NCBI GenBank assembly: GCA_002310095.1
Contig: DBYH01000010.1
Span: 41,646 to 105,645, forward strand
DNA from: Firmicutes bacterium UBA1191
Lineage (GTDB): Bacteria; Bacillota; Clostridia; Peptostreptococcales; Anaerovoracaceae
Direction: 5' to 3'
DNA: 64,000 nucleotides
In this document: positions 16,841-24,758 of the stretch, piece by piece
Numbering within the stretch: position 1 is the stretch's first letter
Layout of the letters: every line of letters begins with the position of its first letter
The notes under the pieces: generated by a model
The model's database searches: none
What the model saw: only the letters and a program-made list of their open reading frames with translations
What the model was told of the DNA's origin: nothing
Translations under genes and position numbers: made by a program

Positions 16841-17237
16841 CTTTTCTGCCCTTGGTAACGGCTCCGAGTACGCCGTGAATGAACCTTGCGGAGCTGTCTG
16901 TGCTGTACTTCTTCGCCATGTTTATGGCTTCGTTTATGGTCACCGCTTCCGGTATGTCGTCGCAGTATCTTATCTCGCCGCAGGCAAGGCGCATTATGGC
17001 CAGGTCAACCTTCGGCATTCTGCTTGTCTTCCACCTTGAAGCGCATCTGTTTATGTCGGCGTCTATCTCTTCCAGATGGTTCACGATTTCGGAGAGAAGC
17101 TTTCCGCCGCGGGCGGCGTGGTCCCCCTTGAGTCTTTCGGAGGCAAGGCTTGTTGCCTTTGCTTCATTGAGAGACTTCGTGGCGTCCATCTCGTAGAGAA
17201 TCTGCATCATTATTTCGCGTGCGTCATTCCTGGTCAT
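16833..17237 (-). CDS. nusB: Transcription antitermination factor NusB
   Basis: NusB binds boxA RNA with NusE (ribosomal protein S10) and promotes rRNA antitermination. The chosen start gives 134 residues beginning M-T-R-N-D-A-R-E-I-M. The C-terminal region has the typical V-T-I-N-E-A-I-N-M-A-K-K-Y and F-I-H-G-V-L. An upstream in-frame ATG at 17258 is possible, but the ATG at 17237 follows GGAGGGAG at good spacing and matches family N-termini. The gene overlaps asp23 by 14 bases. Confidence 0.93.
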   Translation of the reverse strand: MTRNDAREIMMQILYEMDATKSLNEAKATSLASERLKGDHAARGGKLLSEIVNHLEEIDADINRCASRWKTSRMPKVDLAIMRLACGEIRYCDDIPEAVTINEAINMAKKYSTDSSARFIHGVLGAVTKGRKDE

Positions 17238-17574
17238 CTCTCTTGACTCCCTCCACATGGATGTTCACGGCATTGAGTTTCATGTTTGTCATGCTGCGGA
17301 TCTCGTTCTTCACGTTATCCTGGATATCCCAGGCGACCTGCGGGATCTTGCAGCCGTAAGACACGATAACATGGAGGTCGATCTCGATCTGGTCTTTGCT
17401 TTTCGTGACCTTTGCCCCCTTGGCTACGAGTTCCTTGCCTCGCGTCTTTTTGCTGATGGTGTTCGTCAGTCCGCCGGCCATCTCGGCGACACCTTCAGTC
17501 TTCAGTGTCGCGTTGATGGCGCATACTGCCAGCACGTCATCAGATACTGTTACAATTTCCTTATCCTCTGCCAT
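17224..17574 (-). CDS. Asp23/Gls24-family envelope stress protein
   Basis: The 116-residue Asp23 (DUF322) protein has the family core V-S-D-D-V-L-A-V-C-A, an I-E-I-D-L-H-V-I-V-S-Y-G strand and an I-Q-D-N-V-K-N-E-I helix. Relatives gather at the cell membrane in Gram-positive bacteria and are induced by alkaline or envelope stress. It lies just upstream of nusB, as in Bacillus yqhY-nusB, and shares one base with the CorC-like gene before it. Confidence 0.9.
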   Translation of the reverse strand: MAEDKEIVTVSDDVLAVCAINATLKTEGVAEMAGGLTNTISKKTRGKELVAKGAKVTKSKDQIEIDLHVIVSYGCKIPQVAWDIQDNVKNEIRSMTNMKLNAVNIHVEGVKRDDQE

Positions 17575-18917
17575 TATTCCTTATCCTTGTCTTCCTTTTC
17601 GTTTATCTTCATGATGACCTTCTCGATACGCCTGTCTTTGACAGAATCGATGGTGAAAACAATGTTCTCCCAAGTCATTTCCTTACCAAGGTCGTCCTCG
17701 TCAGGAATCTCGCCGAACATGTCGATGATAAAGCCGCCGATGGTTTCAGAGTCCTCGGATTCCAGATTCGTTCCAAGTTCTTCGTTGATATCGTCCAGAT
17801 AGGTGCTTCCTTCGACCATGTACAGATTCTCGCCGATCTTCGTCAGTTCCTGCTCCTCCTCATCGTACTCGTCATCGATGTCGCCCATGACTTCCTCGAT
17901 GATGTCCTCCATGGTTACGATGCCGCAGAATCCGCCGTACTCGTCAATAAGAATGGCTATCTGCTGCTTCGTCCTCTGAAGCTCGAAGAAAAGCGAGTCG
18001 ATATTCTTAGTTTCCGGTACGAAATAAGGCGTACGCAGAATAGATTTTATGTCAACGTTATCGAAGCCCTGTTCTCTCGCCTGAATCAGGTAATCCTTGA
18101 TGTAGAGGATGCCGAGAATATTGTCACTGTCGTCCTCATAAACAGGAATACGTGAGAATTTCAGGCTCATGAGCTCGTCTATGTACTCTTCAGGCGGGTC
18201 ATTGATATCTATGGCAAAAACATCAGTCCTCGGCGTCATTATCTCGTAGGCGAGAATGTCGTCGAAGGCGAATACGCCTGTGATCATCTTCTTGCCCTCT
18301 TCTTTAAGCTCACCGCTCTCCTGTCCGGCCTCAAGCATGTCCACGATGTCCTCTTCAGAGTACTCATTGTCGTTCAGGTCGGCGCGCTGTCTGAACAGTT
18401 TCAGGAACAGTATTGCCAGTCCCGCGATGCAGACCGTCACCGGTCTCAGCAGAACGTTGAGCGCTTTGATGCTTCCTGCCGTAGTCATGAGTACGCCTTC
18501 AGCGTGCTGCATGGCTATTCTTCTCGGCAGCATCTCGCCGAGAGCCATGAGGAAAATAAGTGATACAAAGAACACGACTATAAAGGCGATAACCGCTGCC
18601 GCAGTCAGGTGCCCAAGTCCCCACGTGTAAAACAGTTTTCTGTAAAGAGGCATGGCCAGGAAGAACATGCACGACAGACAGTAGATCATATAGATGATTA
18701 CATTCAGTACTCTTGTCGACAGTTTGCTTACAGGCGAGTTGTCAAGCACCGGCAGGACTGCTTTTGCCTTGCTGTTACCGTCTTCCGCCAGCTCTCTGAG
18801 CTTCGTTTTGTTTGATTCTGATATTGATTTGCGCGCTGCTGCGAACCATGCGTTGATGATTATGAGCGCCAGGCCTATGATTACGCCCCATAAGGGCAGC
18901 AAAGGACCTTCTGACAT
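17574..18917 (-). CDS. CNNM/CorC-type membrane protein (DUF21, CBS pair, CorC domain)
   Basis: The 447-residue protein has an N-terminal DUF21 membrane domain with about four helices (A-L-G-E-M-L-P-R-R near residue 135). A CBS pair follows (I-M-T-P-R-T-D-V-F-A near 230 and V-T-M-E-D-I-I-E-E-V-M-G-D-I near 345), then a C-terminal CorC/HlyC transporter-associated domain. Relatives export magnesium or cobalt. The C-terminus is very acidic then Lys-rich. The hemolysin name often given to this family is misleading. Confidence 0.9.
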   Translation of the reverse strand: MSEGPLLPLWGVIIGLALIIINAWFAAARKSISESNKTKLRELAEDGNSKAKAVLPVLDNSPVSKLSTRVLNVIIYMIYCLSCMFFLAMPLYRKLFYTWGLGHLTAAAVIAFIVVFFVSLIFLMALGEMLPRRIAMQHAEGVLMTTAGSIKALNVLLRPVTVCIAGLAILFLKLFRQRADLNDNEYSEEDIVDMLEAGQESGELKEEGKKMITGVFAFDDILAYEIMTPRTDVFAIDINDPPEEYIDELMSLKFSRIPVYEDDSDNILGILYIKDYLIQAREQGFDNVDIKSILRTPYFVPETKNIDSLFFELQRTKQQIAILIDEYGGFCGIVTMEDIIEEVMGDIDDEYDEEEQELTKIGENLYMVEGSTYLDDINEELGTNLESEDSETIGGFIIDMFGEIPDEDDLGKEMTWENIVFTIDSVKDRRIEKVIMKINEKEDKDKE

Positions 18918-18920
18918 TGA

Positions 18921-20144
18921 TTATTTCTCCTTTCTGAGCATGTACATCTCAGCCACGGGCTGAGCCATTTTTATTCTTAAAATCTGCTGAGGATGAGGCG
19001 CCGAATCTACAGGATTGCCCTCCTCGTCAGTCATGTAATCAAGTTTCTGCGTGAAGGCTTCGCCTTCGGGACCGAAGACTTCGATCATGTCTCCTATGTC
19101 CATCTTGTTTCTCTGCTCGACCACGGCGATCTTCGTCTCCGGGTCGTAGCTTCTGACCAGACCTGTGAATGAGTATTCGCGTATGTACGAGCTCGTCAGG
19201 TATTCCTGGTCTTCCGCCGTCGGTTTCCTGAAGTAGAAACCGGTTGTGAAGTCTCTGTGACTGGCCTTGCACATTTCCGTAGCCCATGCCGGGTCGTATC
19301 TGTATCCGGCCGGGTCACTGTAGTAGGCGTCCAGAGCCGTGCGGTAAGCCTTTATCACGTGAGCGATATAGAAGATGCTCTTCATGCGCCCTTCTATCTT
19401 TAACGAGCTGATTCCGGCTTCTATGAGCTCCGGCAGATGCTCCAGCATGCACAGATCCTTGCTGTTGAAGATGTAGGTGCCTCTGTCGTCTTCATCCACC
19501 GGCCAGTACTCGCCCGGGCGCTTCTCCTCCTCGAGTCTGTACTTGTACCTGCACGGATGGGCGCACTCGCCTCTGTTGGCGTCCCTTCCCGTCATGAAGT
19601 TGCTGAGAAGGCACCTTCCGGAATATGAGATGCACATGGCTCCGTGTACAAAGGCTTCAAGCTCAGTATCCTCAGGCAGTTTCTGTCTGATCTCCCTGAT
19701 CTCATCCAGAGTCAGCTCCCTGGCCAGAACGAGCCTCTTCACCCCCTGGTCTCTCCAGTAGTTGGCCGTGATGTAGTTCGTCATGTTGGCCTGAGTGGAA
19801 AGATGTATCTCGGCTTCCGGTATCTCCTCTCTCAGAAGCTGCATGACAGCGGGATCGGAAACAATGTACGCGTCCACAGGGATGTCCTTAATCTCTTTAA
19901 GATACTCTTGCAAAGGCAGGATATCCTCGTTATGAGCGTACACGTTTAGTGCCAGATGGCAGCGCACGCCGCGGCTGTGGGCGTACTCTGTCCCTTCTTT
20001 CATCTCATCGATGGTCATATTGCCCGCGCCTGCCCTCAGTGAGAACATCTCTCCTCCGAAGTAGACGGCGTCGGCTCCGTATTCCACCGCTATTTTCAGT
20101 TTTTCCAGATCGCCGGCCGGAGCCAGCAGTTCAACTCTGTTCAT
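18921..20144 (-). CDS. trhP: U32-family tRNA hydroxylation protein TrhP (YrrO-like)
   Basis: TrhP makes 5-hydroxyuridine at position 34 of tRNAs, using prephenate, and needs a Cys-bound iron-sulfur cluster. The 407-residue protein has the N-terminal L-L-A-P-A-G-D-L-E-K, the U32 signature E-A-F-V-H-G-A-M-C-I-S-Y-S-G-R-C, a following C-A-H-P-C, and S-L-K-I-E-G-R-M-K. The C-terminal 100 residues form the usual small barrel domain. The neighbour trmR four bases upstream encodes the next step, which supports this call over a protease. Confidence 0.87.
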   Translation of the reverse strand: MNRVELLAPAGDLEKLKIAVEYGADAVYFGGEMFSLRAGAGNMTIDEMKEGTEYAHSRGVRCHLALNVYAHNEDILPLQEYLKEIKDIPVDAYIVSDPAVMQLLREEIPEAEIHLSTQANMTNYITANYWRDQGVKRLVLARELTLDEIREIRQKLPEDTELEAFVHGAMCISYSGRCLLSNFMTGRDANRGECAHPCRYKYRLEEEKRPGEYWPVDEDDRGTYIFNSKDLCMLEHLPELIEAGISSLKIEGRMKSIFYIAHVIKAYRTALDAYYSDPAGYRYDPAWATEMCKASHRDFTTGFYFRKPTAEDQEYLTSSYIREYSFTGLVRSYDPETKIAVVEQRNKMDIGDMIEVFGPEGEAFTQKLDYMTDEEGNPVDSAPHPQQILRIKMAQPVAEMYMLRKEK

Positions 20145-20148
20145 CCTA

Positions 20149-20796
20149 TTATTTGCTTATGAGGCTGATGGACATTCCGTCGCCCACGGGCAGAACGGCT
20201 GTATCAGCGTAGTCGAGTCCGTTTATGTACTGTATGAAATCTCTCATCCTGTTGATGGATGTCTTGTATCTTCCTCTCTCGTCGTACTCGTCGGAGGCCG
20301 TCATGCCTTTCATCAGGACATTGTCGCATATCACCATGCTTTCGTCCTTCATGAATGGCATCGCAAGGTCCCAGAACTCCCTGTAATGGCTTTTCGCGGC
20401 GTCGATGAAGAGAATGTCGAATATCTCAGTTTCGTCCATCTCAGCGAGAATCTCGCGGGCGTCGCCCTGGACGACTTCGACGAGGCTGTCGAAACCCAGG
20501 TTTTCTATGTTCGTGCGGGCTGCCCTTGCGCTTTCCTCATCCGACTCTATGGTGAGAACTCTGCATCCGCAGCAATCCGCAAATACACACGACGAATAGC
20601 CCACCGCAGTACCTATTTCCAGTACGCGAGCAGGCTCTTTCAGTTTCATGACAACTTTGAGGAGTTTTTCCGTGTCCTTCAGAATGATCGGGACGTTGCG
20701 GCTCTCAGCGAATTCCCTGAGCTCCTCAAGCTTCGCATTTTCATTCACATAAAGGTTGTCAATGTACGATGAAATTATCTCATTGGTAATGTTCAT
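20149..20796 (-). CDS. trmR: tRNA 5-hydroxyuridine methyltransferase TrmR (YrrM-like O-methyltransferase)
   Basis: TrmR methylates 5-hydroxyuridine 34 to 5-methoxyuridine, widening wobble decoding. The 215-residue class I SAM methyltransferase shows L-E-I-G-T-A-V-G-Y-S-S near residue 57, the acidic ribose ligand in L-T-I-E-S-D, and F-I-D-A-A-K-S-H-Y for metal and substrate binding. The start matches family N-termini, yet the promoter -10 box lies only 10 bases upstream of the ATG and no ribosome site is present, so the mRNA looks nearly leaderless. Confidence 0.88.
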   Translation of the reverse strand: MNITNEIISSYIDNLYVNENAKLEELREFAESRNVPIILKDTEKLLKVVMKLKEPARVLEIGTAVGYSSCVFADCCGCRVLTIESDEESARAARTNIENLGFDSLVEVVQGDAREILAEMDETEIFDILFIDAAKSHYREFWDLAMPFMKDESMVICDNVLMKGMTASDEYDERGRYKTSINRMRDFIQYINGLDYADTAVLPVGDGMSISLISK

Positions 20797-20806
20797 TTCG
20801 CCATAT

Positions 20807-20835
20807 ATTATACAACAACGGCGGTTTTATATCAA
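20807..20835 (-). promoter_or_regulatory. Promoter of the trmR-trhP transcript, predicting a near-leaderless mRNA
   Basis: On the minus strand TTGATA (20830-20835) and TATAAT (20807-20812) are 17 bases apart. Transcription should start about five bases or fewer before the ATG at 20796. The -35 box abuts the T-run of the mltG terminator. Confidence 0.75.
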
Positions 20836-20882
20836 AAAAAAGAATTCCGCGCAGACAGGCCCGCGAAGCCCCGTATGCGCGG
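20834..20882 (-). terminator. Terminator of the long secDF-to-mltG transcript
   Basis: A GC-rich hairpin (CCGCGC at 20847-20852 with GCGCGG at 20877-20882, plus inner GGCCC/GGGGC pairing) is followed on the minus strand by GAATTC and a T-run at 20834-20840. It lies 36 bases after the mltG stop. Confidence 0.85.
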
Positions 20883-20918
20883 ATTATTTCATGTGAATTC
20901 TATGCAGTTGAAACGCCT

Positions 20919-21986
20919 CTACTGATTGGCCAGATCCTCCTCAGTCCAAGGGTGATCGGCGACGTTCTTCTCGTGCTCCTCATTGGACTTAGCGTAGTAG
21001 ATCGTGCCGTCCGGACCTGCGTAGAAGAACAGATCGTCGGTATCAGCGTAGTTCAGAACTCCGTCGATGGCTATCTCGGGAACAGCGCAGATCGGACCCG
21101 GAATCATGCCGGTGACCTTCCTGGCGTTGTACGGAGAATCCGACTCGAGCTGTGACACCTTAAGATCAACCCTGTCCTCGTCGAAGATGTAGCAGACTGT
21201 TACGTCGCTGCCCAGGGACATGCCTTCGTTCATGCGGTTGATGAACACTCCGGCTATGTGGGCGGCGTCCTCTTCAGTCGCGCATCCTTCCTTGGTGACT
21301 ATTGAAGCCAGAGTGAGGAATTCGTGCACTGAGAACTTGGACTGTTCTATTTCGGACTTTCTCTCCGTAAGAACCGCGTCCATTCTGTCGAGAGCCAGCT
21401 CAGTGATGATTTCGATGGTAGGCTCGTCATCCATGATGAAGTAAGTGTCCGGGAAGAGATATCCCTCCAGCGGATGCATAACATTATCATCGAGGACGTC
21501 GTCCGTCAGGAACCAGTACTTGTCTATCAGTTCCCTGACGTAGTCTTTGTCGTCCCACTTGGCCATTACTTCGTCAGCCGTGTACGGCGTGACTTCGGCA
21601 AGAGCCGCGGCGCACTGTGTCAGCCTGTATCCTTCGGCGACCCGGAAGGCAGTCTTGGATACGTACTGGAAGTCGCCCTCGTTAATGGCCTTCATCATTT
21701 CTGGCAGCGTCATGGACTTGCTGAACACGTAAGTGTTGGCCTGAAGGGTGTTGTATCCGCCGATGCGGGCGTTGATCTTGGCCATTGTTGAGTTCTTGAC
21801 CAGTCCCGCGTCGTCGAGGATAGCCACGATTGAGGAAGCTCCGCTTCCATTTGGAATTGTTACAGAAATATTCTCGTCATCGTCCGGATCGACAGCTCCG
21901 ATGCCGTTCAGATACACGAACAGTCCCGCTGAAAAAGCCAGTACGACTATCAGCAGCACGATGAAAAGAGCTTTGAGTTTACCCAT
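20919..21986 (-). CDS. mltG: Endolytic murein transglycosylase MltG (YceG-like)
   Basis: MltG cleaves nascent peptidoglycan strands at the membrane and so sets glycan length. The 355-residue protein has an N-terminal membrane helix (about 5-27), a LysM-like region (about 40-110) and the YceG catalytic domain. The catalytic glutamate is in A-S-I-V-T-K-E-G near residue 225, and a P-L-E-G-Y-L-F-P-D-T-Y motif lies upstream of it. Its start overlaps the efp stop by one base. It is the last gene of the operon. Confidence 0.93.
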   Translation of the reverse strand: MGKLKALFIVLLIVVLAFSAGLFVYLNGIGAVDPDDDENISVTIPNGSGASSIVAILDDAGLVKNSTMAKINARIGGYNTLQANTYVFSKSMTLPEMMKAINEGDFQYVSKTAFRVAEGYRLTQCAAALAEVTPYTADEVMAKWDDKDYVRELIDKYWFLTDDVLDDNVMHPLEGYLFPDTYFIMDDEPTIEIITELALDRMDAVLTERKSEIEQSKFSVHEFLTLASIVTKEGCATEEDAAHIAGVFINRMNEGMSLGSDVTVCYIFDEDRVDLKVSQLESDSPYNARKVTGMIPGPICAVPEIAIDGVLNYADTDDLFFYAGPDGTIYYAKSNEEHEKNVADHPWTEEDLANQ

Positions 21987-22546
21987 TATTTTGATCTCCC
22001 CAGGTATTCTCCGGTTCTAGTGTCGATCTGGATCCTCTCACCTTCTTCGATGAAGATAGGAACCTTGACGACAGCGCCGGTCTCAACTGTGGCGTCTTTT
22101 GTAACGTTTGTAGCAGTGTCGCCCTTTACGCCCGGCTCGGTTTCCGTTACGAGAAGGTCTACGAAGTTCGGCGCCTCAACGAGGAACGCGTTACCCTTGT
22201 AGAACTTGATCGTCGCTTCATCGTTCTCTCTCAGGTACTTCATCGCTTCTTCAACCTGATCCTGAGCCAGAGGAATCTGGTCATAAGTCTCAGGGTCCAT
22301 GAAGTAATACAGCTCTCCGTCTGAATAGAGATACTGCATGGTCTTAGTCTCGATGTGAGCCTTCGGGAACTTGGCGTCAGGATTGAAGGATTCCTCCTTG
22401 ATGGCTCCCGTGAGGATGTTCTTGTGCTTCGTCCTTACGAATGCCGCTCCCTTGCCCGGCTTAACGTGCTGGAAATCGATGACTACATGTGGATCGCCAT
22501 CGATCTCAAAAGTGATGCCTTTTCTGAAATCTCCTGCATAAATCAT
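21986..22546 (-). CDS. efp: Translation elongation factor P
   Basis: EF-P rescues ribosomes stalled at polyproline. The 186-residue protein has the three-barrel layout. The tip lysine that contacts the P-site tRNA is in [10 protein letters not shown] near residue 32, and the C-terminal signature [10 protein letters not shown] closes the protein. No EF-P-modifying enzyme is seen nearby. A promoter lies in the gap from ylbF. Confidence 0.96.
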   Translation of the reverse strand: MIYAGDFRKGITFEIDGDPHVVIDFQHVKPGKGAAFVRTKHKNILTGAIKEESFNPDAKFPKAHIETKTMQYLYSDGELYYFMDPETYDQIPLAQDQVEEAMKYLRENDEATIKFYKGNAFLVEAPNFVDLLVTETEPGVKGDTATNVTKDATVETGAVVKVPIFIEEGERIQIDTRTGEYLGRSK

Positions 22547-22607
22547 AAAATTCTCGCCTTTCTTGTCTTATATGATAATTGATTTTACAACTGCTTTAGT
22601 TTGCTTG

Positions 22608-22636
22608 ATTATAACAAACGGGGTGGCCGTTAACAA
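22608..22636 (-). promoter_or_regulatory. Promoter for efp-mltG
   Basis: TTGTTA (22631-22636) and TATAAT (22608-22613) on the minus strand are separated by 17 bases, directly after the ylbF stop. This would give efp-mltG transcription separate from the long upstream operon, with a leader of about 55 bases. Confidence 0.65.
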
Positions 22637-22637
22637 G

Positions 22638-22997
22638 TTACATGCCGCCGATGTCGCCCATAGGTCCCAGACCGAAGTCGGCTGCGTCCCCTACTATCTT
22701 GTAGACATCGGACATCATGGTGCTGAATCTCATCTGGCACTGGAAGTAGTCGCTGGTGAGCGGATCCTGCATGAGCACAGCGCTGAGCTGCTGCAGTTTC
22801 ACGAACTCCTCCTGGTCCAGTTCCTCGCCCATCATCTGTCTCGTCTGGAACTCGAACTGCTTCTTGAGAAAATCCTTGATCGCAGCGTCCAGTTCAGGAT
22901 TTGCTTCGACCTTTTCCCTTACGGCTGTGTACTGCTTGCATTCTTCTGACTCTTTGATGGCTGTCGCCAGCTGGTGAGCCTGATCATATACGTTCAT
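22638..22997 (-). CDS. ylbF: YlbF/YmcA-family protein
   Basis: This 119-residue all-helical protein matches the Com_YlbF family: V-Y-D-Q-A-H-Q-L-A near the start, F-L-K-K-Q-F-E-F-Q-T-R-Q-M-M-G in the middle and a short Gly-Met tail. In Bacillus, YlbF works with YmcA and YaaT in the Y-complex, which adjusts RNase Y cleavage and so competence and biofilm genes. Here it begins one base after rnj ends, which suggests a role in RNA turnover. Which paralog it is remains open. Confidence 0.85.
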   Translation of the reverse strand: MNVYDQAHQLATAIKESEECKQYTAVREKVEANPELDAAIKDFLKKQFEFQTRQMMGEELDQEEFVKLQQLSAVLMQDPLTSDYFQCQMRFSTMMSDVYKIVGDAADFGLGPMGDIGGM

Positions 22998-22998
22998 G

Positions 22999-24741
22999 TT
23001 AAACCTCCATAAATATCGGCAGTATTATCGGATTTCTTCCTGTCTTGCTGTAGATGTACTTTCTGAGACCTTCCCTTACGGCAGTCTTGATGCCGTTCCA
23101 GTCTCTCATGTCTCTCGACAGACAGTCTATGATTATGGATTCCGCCCTCTCGCAGGCGGCATCTATAAGGTCTTCGTTTTCTCTTACGTAGACGAATCCT
23201 CTGGATATAATGTCAGGTCCGGAGACGATCATTCTCTCGTTCTTGTCGATCGTCGCCACGAGGATTATCAGACCGGATTCAGAGAGAAGTCTTCTGTCTC
23301 TCAGCACGATGTTTCCTACGTCCCCTACTCCCAGTCCGTCTACGAATATCGCGTCAGCTGCGGCGGCGCTCTCTATCTTGATCGCAGTCTTGCTGTTTAT
23401 CTGCAGGCAGTCGCCGTTGTTGAGAATGAAAATGTTCTCGTTCGGCATTCCCAGCTCGTGGGCCAGCTCCGCGTGCATCTTCAGATGTCTCGCCTCACCG
23501 TGAACAGGCATGAAATACTTCGGCCTGATGAGCGAGTGCATCAGTTTAAGCTCCTCCTGGCAGGCGTGGCCTGAAACGTGTGTCTCGGCGATATCCGAAT
23601 AGATCACTTCGGCGCCCTTCTCCACCAGCTTGTTTACGACGTTGGCTACTGTCAGTTCGTTGCCCGGAACAGGCGTCGACGAAAGTATTACCATGTCGTT
23701 GCTTCTTATGTGGATGTTTTTGTGCTCGTTGGCCGCCATCCTGGCGAGAGCAGACATCGGTTCACCCTGGCTGCCTGTGGTGAGTATAACCAGTTCTCTG
23801 TCAGGAATGTTCGAAGCCTTGTTCAGGTCTATGAGCTTGCTCTCAGGGATCCTTATATATCCAAGTTCCCTCGCCAGCTCCACGACGGTCTCCATGCTTC
23901 TTCCCGATACCGCGACCTTCCTCTTGCACTTGAGGGCGATGTCTATGATCTTCTGTATTCTATGGACGTTGGATGAGAATGTCGCTATTATTATTCTCTT
24001 GTTCGTTTCCCTGAAGATACCCTCCAGGGTCTCGCCCACAACCTTTTCAGATTGGGTGTATCCAGGTCTGACAACGTTGGTGCTGTCCGCCATGAGCAGC
24101 AGCACACCTTCCATTCCGATCTGCGCGAGCCGCGCGAAGTCGATCGGATTTCCGTCCACAGGCGTGTAGTCGATCTTGAAGTCTCCCGTGTGGAAAATGC
24201 GTCCCACTGGAGTCTTGATGCTGTAGCATACTGAGTCGGCTATGGAGTGAGTGATTCTAACAGGCTCGACAGTGAAGTGCTTGCCCACTCTGAACTCCTT
24301 GCCCGCCTCAATGTAGTGGAAATTGCCTTTGAGACCGAAATCCCTAAGCTTGTTCTCAATGAGGCCCAGCGGGAATCTCAGTCCGTACACAGGCACGTTC
24401 AGTTCTCTGAGAAGATAAGGTACGGCTCCGATATGGTCCTCGTGACCGTGAGTAATAATGAGCCCCTTGATCTTCTTTTCTGTATTTAACAGATAATCAA
24501 AATCAGGAATGACCTTGTCTATTCCGAACATGTCATCATCAGGAAATGACAGGCCGCAGTCAATGAGCAGTATCTCGTCTTCGTACTCTATGGCCGTCAT
24601 GTTCTTGCCGATCTCGCCGAGACCGCCAAGAGGTATTATCCTGACCTTAGGAGCAGTCTTCTTCGCTGTGGTCTTTGCCTTCTTCGGCTGCTTCTTAGGA
24701 GCTGATTTCGACTTCCGCGTGTCTTTTTTCTTTTCTCCCAT
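22999..24741 (-). CDS. rnj: Ribonuclease J
   Basis: RNase J is the 5'-3' exoribonuclease and endonuclease of Gram-positive RNA decay. The 580-residue protein has a 30-residue Lys/Ala-rich N-terminal extension, then I-P-L-G-G-L-G-E-I-G-K-N and the metallo-beta-lactamase motif H-G-H-E-D-H-I-G. Beta-CASP motifs include T-G-S-Q-G-E-P and a V-S-G-H-A-C-Q-E-E-L site. The C-terminal domain is complete. The basic extension is probably an RNA-binding tail. Only one RNase J gene is seen in the window. Confidence 0.94.
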   Translation of the reverse strand: MGEKKKDTRKSKSAPKKQPKKAKTTAKKTAPKVRIIPLGGLGEIGKNMTAIEYEDEILLIDCGLSFPDDDMFGIDKVIPDFDYLLNTEKKIKGLIITHGHEDHIGAVPYLLRELNVPVYGLRFPLGLIENKLRDFGLKGNFHYIEAGKEFRVGKHFTVEPVRITHSIADSVCYSIKTPVGRIFHTGDFKIDYTPVDGNPIDFARLAQIGMEGVLLLMADSTNVVRPGYTQSEKVVGETLEGIFRETNKRIIIATFSSNVHRIQKIIDIALKCKRKVAVSGRSMETVVELARELGYIRIPESKLIDLNKASNIPDRELVILTTGSQGEPMSALARMAANEHKNIHIRSNDMVILSSTPVPGNELTVANVVNKLVEKGAEVIYSDIAETHVSGHACQEELKLMHSLIRPKYFMPVHGEARHLKMHAELAHELGMPNENIFILNNGDCLQINSKTAIKIESAAAADAIFVDGLGVGDVGNIVLRDRRLLSESGLIILVATIDKNERMIVSGPDIISRGFVYVRENEDLIDAACERAESIIIDCLSRDMRDWNGIKTAVREGLRKYIYSKTGRNPIILPIFMEV

Positions 24742-24758
24742 ACGATCCTTTCCGGGAC

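Noticed and set aside
17574..18917. Hemolysin toxin
   Set aside because: The DUF21-CBS-CorC layout is that of a magnesium/cobalt efflux-type membrane protein; the hemolysin label in this family is historical.
18921..20144. Collagenase-type U32 protease
   Set aside because: Adjacent trmR and the Cys motifs fit tRNA hydroxylation protein TrhP; protease activity of this branch is not supported.
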